Shown here piece by piece: positions 55,018 to 61,607 of a stretch of 64,000 bases of DNA; positions within the stretch are counted from its first letter, which is position 1; each line of letters begins with the position of its first letter. A program made the position numbers and the translations under genes. The stretch is from Bryobacterales bacterium (GTDB lineage: Bacteria > Acidobacteriota > Terriglobia > Bryobacterales > Bryobacteraceae), in contig JAEUQC010000030.1 of the NCBI GenBank assembly GCA_016789905.1, forward strand, positions 1 to 64,000, in the 5' to 3' direction. The notes beneath the pieces were generated by a model. It was not told the origin of the DNA. It did no database searches and was given only the letters and a program-made list of their open reading frames with translations.

Positions 55018-55376
55018 ATGGAGGGTTCGGAGAGGGCGGTTTTGGCGGGGTCAACGACGTCACCCGTGTTGCGTGTTCCAGCGGGTTCGATGAGCAAGGC
55101 CTCGCACTCCTCGTGAGCGATGGTGATATGCTCCACACCCCTGGGGACAATGGCCATTTCGCCGGCGCGCAGCGGCACGTCGCGATCGCGAAAACGGATG
55201 ATCATTTCGCCTTTGTGGACGAGGAACATTTCATCTGTGCCGTCGTGTTTGTGCCAGACAAATTCGCCCTGGAACTTCACGAGCTTGATTACATAGTCAT
55301 TGAGAGTGCCGGCGATGCGGGGGCGCCAGTGGTCATGGATTTGGGAAAAGGCATGCTGTAAATTTATTGGGTTCAT
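55014..55376 (-). CDS. Cupin-domain protein
   Basis: 120 residues. The cupin metal motif is EFVWHKHDGTDEMFLVHKGEM at about residues 37-57 (two His, one Glu) with the second box PRGVEHITIAHEEC about 80-93. Single small cupin, likely cytoplasmic; role unknown. Its ATG overlaps the sulfatase stop (ATGA), so the two are co-transcribed. Confidence 0.85.
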   Translation of the reverse strand: MNPINLQHAFSQIHDHWRPRIAGTLNDYVIKLVKFQGEFVWHKHDGTDEMFLVHKGEMIIRFRDRDVPLRAGEMAIVPRGVEHITIAHEECEALLIEPAGTRNTGDVVDPAKTALSEPSI

Positions 55377-56920
55377 TTCGATTCCCAGCTTTTCCAGGGG
55401 AGCACCTGGGCGCGATCGGCCCATAGCTGCCAATCGCGGGCGAGGGCGGCGACGCGTTGGGGTTGGGCGGCGGCGAGGTTGGAAAGTTCGGTGCGATCGG
55501 CGTCGAGGTTGAAAAGTTCCCAGGGCCGGCCGTGTTCGCGGACGAGTTTCCAGGCACCGTCGCGGATGGCCTGGTTGCCTTCGTGTTCCCAGTAGAGCTT
55601 GCGGGAGCGGGGCGGCTGGAATAGATCGACGCCTTCGACGGGCTTTTGGGGCTTGACGCCGGCAGCGGCACAGAGAGTGGGGAAGAGGTCTATGATGTGG
55701 GCGGGGCGAGGGTTCCAGGCGCCGGGGTTGACGCGGCCGGGCCAATGGAGAATGAGCGGGCTGGCGATGCCGCCTTCGTGAACCCAGTGTTTAAAGCGGC
55801 GGAACGGGGTGTTGGAGACGTGGGCCCAATTGGGAGAGTAGCTCTGATACGTGTCTTCGGGGCCGGGTGGGACGGAGGGCAGGTTGCCGTAGGTGATGGG
55901 GCGGCCGTCGCGGGTTTTTTCGGGCATTTTGCGTTCGGCTTTGTAGGCGGGCGACATATCGGGGCTCATCTCTTCGGCGCAGCCGCCGTTATCGGAGGCG
56001 AACAGGATGAGGGTGTTATTGAAGACGCCCGTGTCGCGAAGGGCGGTGAGGATGCGGCCAATGTTGCGGTCCATGCGATGGACCATGGCGGCGTAAACTG
56101 CCATGCGGCGCGTTTGCCAGGGCTTGTCGGACGCGCTGGACCAAGGGGGGACCTCTTCGGCGCGCGGGGCGGGGGCGAGGGTAAGTCCGAGTGTTTTTTG
56201 CTTTTCGACGCGGGCGGCGCGGACGGCGTCCCAACCAGCGGCGTAGCGCTTTTCGAATTTGGCGATATCGTCTTCGAGGGCGTGGAGAGGCCAATGGGGC
56301 GCGGTGAAGGCGGCGTAGAGGAAAAATGGCTCTTTGCCGAAGGCGCGGATGGATTCGATGGCCTTGGCGGCGATGGCGTCGGTGTAGTAAAAGTCCTTCG
56401 GCGTGGCGGGAATATCGGTTTCCTGCTCAGCGAGAGTGGGCGGCTGGTAGTAGCTGCGAATGCTGGCGATGGTGCCGTAGAAGCGTTCGAACCCGCGGCG
56501 GGTGGGCCAGTTGGCGCGGTTGCCATCGGAGGGAGTGAGGTGCCATTTGCCGGCCATGGCGGTGCGGTAGCCGGCGGCGCGGAGCGTTTCGGCGATGGTT
56601 GGAGATTCGGTTGTAAGGTTGCCGCGATAGCCGGGGCGGTGGTAGTCGTCCACCATATGGCCGACGCCGGCCTGGTGGGGATAGAGGCCCGTCATGAGAG
56701 CGGCGCGGGTGGGGCAGCAGCGGGCGCAATTGTAGAACTGGGAGTAGCGGACACCGTTGCGGGCGAGCAGATCGATATTCGGTGTTTCGATCTCCGAGCC
56801 GTAACAGCCAACGTCGGAGAAGCCGAGATCATCGGCGAGGAGGATGACAATATTGGGCCGTTGGGGGGCGAGAAGGGAGGCGCCAAGAGAGAGGAACTGC
56901 CGCCGTTGCATGGCGCACAT
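55373..56920 (-). CDS. Sulfatase (arylsulfatase family)
   Basis: 515 residues, start ATG 56920 with AAGG four bases upstream (ATG 56911 also possible). A signal peptide (MQRRQFLSLGASLLA) is followed by NIVILLADDLGFSDVGCYG with the metal-binding Asp pair, and the formylglycine site CCPTRAALMTG (C-x-P-x-R), GKWHL and LFASDNGG. The Cys needs activation to formylglycine. It hydrolyses sulfate esters in the periplasm or outside. Released sulfate could feed the cysCH pathway at the other end of the window, though the two are not linked. Confidence 0.93.
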   Translation of the reverse strand: MCAMQRRQFLSLGASLLAPQRPNIVILLADDLGFSDVGCYGSEIETPNIDLLARNGVRYSQFYNCARCCPTRAALMTGLYPHQAGVGHMVDDYHRPGYRGNLTTESPTIAETLRAAGYRTAMAGKWHLTPSDGNRANWPTRRGFERFYGTIASIRSYYQPPTLAEQETDIPATPKDFYYTDAIAAKAIESIRAFGKEPFFLYAAFTAPHWPLHALEDDIAKFEKRYAAGWDAVRAARVEKQKTLGLTLAPAPRAEEVPPWSSASDKPWQTRRMAVYAAMVHRMDRNIGRILTALRDTGVFNNTLILFASDNGGCAEEMSPDMSPAYKAERKMPEKTRDGRPITYGNLPSVPPGPEDTYQSYSPNWAHVSNTPFRRFKHWVHEGGIASPLILHWPGRVNPGAWNPRPAHIIDLFPTLCAAAGVKPQKPVEGVDLFQPPRSRKLYWEHEGNQAIRDGAWKLVREHGRPWELFNLDADRTELSNLAAAQPQRVAALARDWQLWADRAQVLPWKSWESK

Positions 56921-56950
56921 TGTACCTTAGGGGGTAAGGAGGTTCGCCAG

Positions 56951-57490
56951 ATGCGAGCACTTGTTTTTCTGCTGGGCGCGATGACGGCGTACGGAGAGCC
57001 ATCGAAAGCGGTGTCGGTTTTCGGGACCGTGGGGGTGGTGCGCGGGGCGGAGGACGAGGGTGCGCTGGGAACGGCGGCGGCCTATGGCGGAACGGTGACG
57101 CTGCCATTGGCGGCGCGGTGGGCGGTAGATGTACAAGTGCTGGGATCGCGACTGATTGACAGGCCAGAGTTCCGGGTGCGGCGGCTGCAGGTTTCGCCGG
57201 CGCTGGTGTACCGGCGCGGGAGTGAGAAGGCGCATTGGTTTATCGGCGGCGGGGCGGGCTTCCAGCAGGACCGGACAACTGGTACGTTTCCAGCTTTCGA
57301 TAGCGGCGGACAGTCGCGCGCGGTAGTGCTGGACAATACGAACCCTGGACCGACACTGCACTGGCGAACAGGCGGCGTGTTTCACGCGACGGACCGAATG
57401 CTGGTGCGGGGGGAGTTTTTCTGGGTGAACCGGTATCTGTTGCCCGACGTTGGGGCGGCGGTATCGGTGGGAGTGCGGCTGGGACGCTAA
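56951..57490 (+). CDS. Outer-membrane beta-barrel-like protein
   Basis: 179 residues. AAGGAGG lies ten bases before ATG 56951. A short signal peptide (MRALVFLLGAMTAYGEP) is followed by alternating polar/hydrophobic strands (VTLPLAARWAVDVQVLGSRL, LQVSPALVYRRG, AHWFIGGGAGFQQD) and a C-terminal VGVRLGR. The pattern fits an OmpX/OmpW-size eight-stranded barrel. It overlaps the LolA-like gene by four bases at their convergent ends. Confidence 0.75.
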   Translation: MRALVFLLGAMTAYGEPSKAVSVFGTVGVVRGAEDEGALGTAAAYGGTVTLPLAARWAVDVQVLGSRLIDRPEFRVRRLQVSPALVYRRGSEKAHWFIGGGAGFQQDRTTGTFPAFDSGGQSRAVVLDNTNPGPTLHWRTGGVFHATDRMLVRGEFFWVNRYLLPDVGAAVSVGVRLGR

Positions 57491-58191
57491 GGAGTGGGAG
57501 GAGCTGTTTCCGGGCCGAAGTTGGAGTAGCGGATATCGATTTCGGCTTTGCCGGCGATGCGGGTTTCAACAGTGCTTTCCACGTGTTCCGGCAGGGCGGC
57601 GCCATTGACGAGAGCGAAGGTGCGCGTGAAGTTCACCTTTTTCAGGAACACCGAGGGGCTCTTTACGAGGATGCCGGATTCGCGGACGGGAAGGGCGGTT
57701 TCGTCGTCAATCCAGAGTTCGCCTTTGAAGAGACCAAGACGCTTTTTGCGAGGGCTGAGTTCAAAAACGTGGGTGGTGCGGCCGTTGAAGGCGTCGCTGC
57801 GTTTGTACTTGAACTTGTAATTCTTGGGGTTGATGCCGTTATCGAGGGACTTTTCGGCAAGGTCGACTTCGCCGGCCATGTACTTGGTGATGACGTAGTT
57901 TTTTACTGTGTTGTCGCCGGTAAATTGTTTAACGACGAAGCTGATTTTACCCAGGGAGGAGACAATGCGGCGGGCGAGCATGGCGCCTTCCTTCTTCATG
58001 CGAGGAAGGCTGGCGGAGAAGTTCATGTCCATCTCCACGCCGCGCGTTCTGGGCAACTGTTCATTGAAGGCCGCGAAATAGCGGGCCAGAACCTGTTGGC
58101 TGATTTGATTGGTGTTATCCGGCGGCGGGGGCGCATCCGCGAAAAGCGGGGGCAGGCCGATGGCCAGAAGCAAGAACAAAGAACGATTCAA
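57487..58191 (-). CDS. LolA-like exported lipoprotein-sorting-type protein
   Basis: 234 residues with a signal peptide (MNRSLFLLLAIGLPPLFADA). The body has the LolA/LolB-like half-barrel pattern: NFSASLPRMKKEGAMLARRIV, SFVVKQFTGDNTVKNYVITKYM, THVFELSPRKKRLGLFKGELWIDDETALPVRESG. Acidobacterial proteins of this type are usually annotated as outer membrane lipoprotein-sorting proteins. A 7-7-7 inverted repeat lies upstream at 58221-58241. Confidence 0.65.
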   Translation of the reverse strand: MNRSLFLLLAIGLPPLFADAPPPPDNTNQISQQVLARYFAAFNEQLPRTRGVEMDMNFSASLPRMKKEGAMLARRIVSSLGKISFVVKQFTGDNTVKNYVITKYMAGEVDLAEKSLDNGINPKNYKFKYKRSDAFNGRTTHVFELSPRKKRLGLFKGELWIDDETALPVRESGILVKSPSVFLKKVNFTRTFALVNGAALPEHVESTVETRIAGKAEIDIRYSNFGPETAPPTP

Positions 58192-58220
58192 CGATGACCT
58201 CGACCCATAGTGACCGCAAT

Positions 58221-58241
58221 TCTACTGTAACAGTCAGTAGA
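58221..58241. promoter_or_regulatory. Perfect inverted repeat TCTACTG-n7-CAGTAGA
   Basis: Two 7-bp arms with a 7-bp centre, 30 bases upstream of the LolA-like start codon on the minus strand. It may be an operator or a hairpin in the leader. No regulator can be named. Confidence 0.45.
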
Positions 58242-58315
58242 GCTTATCGACAATTTTCCAGCGGGCAAGAATTCGCCTTCCGTTTGGATGGCGCCGGCGG
58301 TGATTCGGTTCCGAA

Positions 58316-59311
58316 TTACGTCCGAATATGGAGGGACGGTTCGAGGACGACTTTATTGAACGGACGCTTGGGGTTGGCGAGGCGGGCGAGCGCGAGATCG
58401 GCGGCACTAACGCCCATATCGTAGCTGGGCTGGACAACGGTAGTGACGGCTGGAGAGAAAACGTCGAGCCATTCGGAATCGTCGGAATTGGCAACTTCGA
58501 CGACGTCAGGCACCGGGATGTTTCGCTGTTTCAGGGCCCGGAGTACACCGATCATCATGAGGAAATTGGCGACGAAGATGGCGGTGGGCTGGGGCTTGCG
58601 GTCGAGGAGGCGATTGGCGGCATCCAGGCCGGAGGCTTCGGTCCAATCGGCGGCTTCGATCCATTTATCGTCGGCTTTGAGCTTGTGGGAAGTGAGAGCC
58701 TGGCGCCAGCCTTCGATACGGTCCATGCTGGCCGAGAGGCCTAGTTCACCGACGACGATGCCGATGCGCTTGTGCCCTTTGCGAATGAGGTGTTCGATGG
58801 CCAGGCGTGTGCCGGTGATGTTGTCGGCGGTCACGGTGTCGCACTCGAATTTTTGAGGAACGCGGCCAACGCAAACCACTGGCTTTTTCTCGAGCACGAG
58901 TCGCTGGACATCGTCATCGCCGCCGCTGGTCATAAAGAGGAGAACGGCGTCCACTTGCCGGCCGCGAAAGAGATTGAGGTAGCGGAGCTGGGCGTCGTGC
59001 GCGTTGTAGGTATTGCCGAGCAGGAGGGAGTAGCCGTCTTTACTTAGCCGGTCTTCAACGCCACGAACCACTTTCGCGTAAAAGGGATTGGCTATGTCGG
59101 GGATTAACATGCCGATCGTCTTCGTGGTGCGCGTTTGCAGACTGCGCGCGACGGCGTTGGGGGTGTAGTCGAGGCGGCGGACCGCCTGCAGGACGCGTTC
59201 GGTGAGTTCGGGGCTCACATACGCGGATTTGTTCACCACGCACGACACCGTATAGGTCGACACGCGGGCGAGTTTTGCTACATCGTAGATCGTTGCCACT
59301 GAATCTGTCAT
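58316..59311 (-). CDS. LacI-family transcriptional regulator
   Basis: 331 residues from ATG 59311; GTG 59299 would give the more usual start VATIYDVAKLARVS. The helix-turn-helix (IYDVAKLARVSTYTVSCVVN) and hinge (YTPNAVARSLQTRTTKTIG) are clear, then a periplasmic-binding-protein-like sensor domain (IGMLIPDIANPFYAKVVRG, RIGIVVGELGLSASMDRIEGW). It is divergent from the otnK operon with 19 bases between starts, so it most likely represses that operon until a sugar acid is present. Confidence 0.92.
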   Translation of the reverse strand: MTDSVATIYDVAKLARVSTYTVSCVVNKSAYVSPELTERVLQAVRRLDYTPNAVARSLQTRTTKTIGMLIPDIANPFYAKVVRGVEDRLSKDGYSLLLGNTYNAHDAQLRYLNLFRGRQVDAVLLFMTSGGDDDVQRLVLEKKPVVCVGRVPQKFECDTVTADNITGTRLAIEHLIRKGHKRIGIVVGELGLSASMDRIEGWRQALTSHKLKADDKWIEAADWTEASGLDAANRLLDRKPQPTAIFVANFLMMIGVLRALKQRNIPVPDVVEVANSDDSEWLDVFSPAVTTVVQPSYDMGVSAADLALARLANPKRPFNKVVLEPSLHIRT

Positions 59312-59333
59312 TATAGCGACCGGGGGCGTCGTG
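59297..59333. promoter_or_regulatory. Compact divergent promoter between lacI-type gene and otnK
   Basis: On the minus strand TATAAT (59310-59315) overlaps the possible ATG and lies ten bases before GTG 59299. On the plus strand CATTAT (59309-59314) is 16 bases before the otnK GTG, with GGGGG just ahead of it. The two -10 candidates overlap, as at bshA. No room exists for separate promoters. Confidence 0.45.
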
Positions 59334-60560
59334 ATTCTAGGTGCCATAGCTGACGACTTCACCGGCGGTACCGATCTGGCCGGCATGTTGCACGTCCACG
59401 GGGCGAGGACGGTGCTTGTATTTGGGGATGGCGGAGTGCCCGCGGGGTACGACGCGGCGGTGGTGTGCTTGAAGTCGCGGGCGGCGGCGGCGGCGGAAGC
59501 GGCGCGAATGTCGCTGGACGCACTGGCACGGCTGCGCGAGCACGAGCCGCGGCAGATCTACTTCAAATACTGTTCCACGTTTGATTCGACGCCGAAAGGC
59601 AACATTGGTCCGGTGACCGATGCGTTGATGAACGAATTGAGTGAACCGTTCACACTGGCGATTCCGGCGCTGCCGGTGAACGGGCGGACGCAGTACATGG
59701 GGCATCTGTTCGTGAACGGCGTGCCGCTGAGCGAGTCGCCGATGCGGCAGCATCCGTTGAATCCGATGACGGATTCCAATCTGGTGCGATGGCTGGGGCG
59801 GCAGACGCCGAGCAAAGTGGGGTTGCTGCGGCTGCCAGTGGTGGTTGGAGATTTGGCAGCGGAGGCGCGGAAACTTCGAACCGAGGGCGTGGAGATCGCC
59901 CTGGCCGATGTGGTGACCGATGGCGATTTGGACGCACTGGCTGAAGCGTTCGCGGAGATGCCGTTGTTGACCGGGGGGAGCGGGATGGGCATGGCGCTGC
60001 CGGCGGTGTGGAAGCGGCGGGGATGGATGGCCGAACGCGCGGGGGAGGCCGAACCACGGGATGAAGGAGCGGGACTGATTCTGGCCGGCAGTTGTTCTGC
60101 GGCCACGCTGGCGCAACTGGAACGGCTGGGCGGGGCGCAGGCGAGCATACACGCCGGCGCGCTGCTAGAGGACCCAGAGGCAGAGACGGGACGCGTGTTG
60201 AAAGAGGCGCGCAGACAGATTCGGGAGCAGGGCTACGGGGTGATCCGATCATCGGCGACGGCGGAAGAGCGAGAGACCACGGGGCTGGATGCGCGGCTGG
60301 TGGCCGAGGAACTGGAGACGATGTTCGGGGTGATTGCGGCGACGCTGGCCGACGGCATCGCGCGGTTGATTGTTGCCGGCGGGGAGACGGCTGGAGCGGT
60401 TACGGCGGCGCTGGGAGTGGAGGCGGCCGAGGTGGTGCGGATCATCGATCCCGGCGTGCCGGCGATTCGGCCCGTTGGCGGGCCGGTGATGACGATGGTT
60501 TTGAAATCGGGCAATTTCGGGAGCGAGAACTTCTTCCGGAAAGCGTTGGACAATACCTGA
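59331..60560 (+). CDS. otnK: Four-carbon acid sugar kinase (OtnK/DUF1537)
   Basis: 409 residues from GTG 59331. ILGAIADDFTGGTDLAGML is the N-terminal signature of the family; IYFKYCSTFDSTPKGNIGPV contains the substrate-binding residues; AGGETAGAV and GPVMTMVLKSGNFG are the C-terminal nucleotide-binding motifs. It phosphorylates 3-oxo-tetronates or related C4 sugar acids. The next gene (otnC) starts two bases after its stop. The exact sugar acid cannot be told from sequence alone. Confidence 0.9.
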   Translation: MILGAIADDFTGGTDLAGMLHVHGARTVLVFGDGGVPAGYDAAVVCLKSRAAAAAEAARMSLDALARLREHEPRQIYFKYCSTFDSTPKGNIGPVTDALMNELSEPFTLAIPALPVNGRTQYMGHLFVNGVPLSESPMRQHPLNPMTDSNLVRWLGRQTPSKVGLLRLPVVVGDLAAEARKLRTEGVEIALADVVTDGDLDALAEAFAEMPLLTGGSGMGMALPAVWKRRGWMAERAGEAEPRDEGAGLILAGSCSAATLAQLERLGGAQASIHAGALLEDPEAETGRVLKEARRQIREQGYGVIRSSATAEERETTGLDARLVAEELETMFGVIAATLADGIARLIVAGGETAGAVTAALGVEAAEVVRIIDPGVPAIRPVGGPVMTMVLKSGNFGSENFFRKALDNT

Positions 60561-60561
60561 A

Positions 60562-61200
60562 ATGACATTTGCATCGGAACTGGAAGCACTTTGCGACGCG
60601 GCGGTGAGTTTTCACGCGAGGGGCTACGCGTTTGGGTCGACGGGGAATTTGAGCGTGAGGGACGGGGATACGGTGTGGATCACGCCTACGGGACAATCAT
60701 TGCGGCACGCGAGGGTGGAATCGCTGGCGGCGATTGACCGGCATGGCGCGCCGTTGAACGCAAACAAGCCGTCGAAAGAGTATCCATTTCACTTGGCGGC
60801 CTACGCGGCGACGGGGACACGCGGGCACGCGATTGTGCATTTGCATTCCACATGGTCGGTGATGCTTTCCTGCCTGGACGATTTGGACGAGGCGGCGCCA
60901 ATGCCGGTGTTCACGCCGTACTATTTGATGCGCGTGGCGCCGCTGGCGGTGGTGCCGTACTGCCGGCCGGGGTCTTCGGACCTGGCGAGAGTGATCGGGG
61001 AAGCGGCGGAGCGATCGAACTGCTTGTTGCTACGGAACCATGGGCTGGTGGCCATTGGGCGCTCGATGAATGAAGCCGTGGACCGGGCCGAAGAATTGGA
61101 AGAGACCTGCAAGCTCTACTTCCTTTCCCGCAACGAAAAGCTGCGGCTGTTGACGGCGGCGCAACGGGAAGAGATTGAGAAGGTCTTCGGAGGGGGTTGA
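60562..61200 (+). CDS. otnC: Class II aldolase-family decarboxylase (OtnC-like)
   Basis: 212 residues. Zn ligands HLHS around residue 93-96 and NHGLVAIG around 155-162; GSTGNLSVRDGDTVWITPTG near the N-terminus is the phosphate-binding loop of class II aldolases/adducins. Partner of OtnK: it decarboxylates 3-oxo-tetronate 4-phosphate to DHAP. The tight spacing to otnK and the thioesterase gene supports one operon. Confidence 0.88.
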   Translation: MTFASELEALCDAAVSFHARGYAFGSTGNLSVRDGDTVWITPTGQSLRHARVESLAAIDRHGAPLNANKPSKEYPFHLAAYAATGTRGHAIVHLHSTWSVMLSCLDDLDEAAPMPVFTPYYLMRVAPLAVVPYCRPGSSDLARVIGEAAERSNCLLLRNHGLVAIGRSMNEAVDRAEELEETCKLYFLSRNEKLRLLTAAQREEIEKVFGGG

Positions 61201-61201
61201 G

Positions 61202-61588
61202 ATGCGGAACCTGATTGGCGTGCAGCATGTGGAAGCCATTGTGGTGGACGACCATACGGCGGTATCGTTTCTGGGACACGCGGACGCGCGCGTGCTGGGG
61301 ACGCCGTGGATGATTTTGTGGATGGAGCGGACGTCGCGCGACGCGGTGAAACCGTTGCTGCCGGAGGGGTGGGACACGGTTGGAACCGTGGTGAACGTGC
61401 GCCACGCTTCAGCAGCGAAGGTGGGGGAGCGGGTGACGTTCCGGGCGGAGGTGGTGGAGCAGGACGAGCGGCGGCTGGTGTTCCGCGTGGCGGCGGAGGG
61501 GGTGCATGGGATTGTTGGCGACGGGCTGCATGAGCGGGCACTGATCGACGTGAACCGGTTCGCGGCGGGGCTGGCAAAACGGAAATGA
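61202..61588 (+). CDS. Hotdog-fold thioesterase (FlK-like)
   Basis: 128 residues from ATG 61202 with GGAGGGGG upstream, overlapping nothing but one base away from the otnC stop. Hotdog features: VEAIVVDDHTAVSFLGHADARVLGTPWMI, MERTSRDAV, TVVNVRHASAAKVGERVTFRAEV. The pattern T-P-x-M-I-x-x-M-E and V-x-H-x-A-x-x-x-x-G resembles the fluoroacetyl-CoA thioesterase-like family. Substrate unknown; operon context links it to sugar-acid breakdown. Confidence 0.8.
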   Translation: MRNLIGVQHVEAIVVDDHTAVSFLGHADARVLGTPWMILWMERTSRDAVKPLLPEGWDTVGTVVNVRHASAAKVGERVTFRAEVVEQDERRLVFRVAAEGVHGIVGDGLHERALIDVNRFAAGLAKRK

Positions 61589-61607
61589 TCCGGCTAGTGT
61601 GAAGGAT

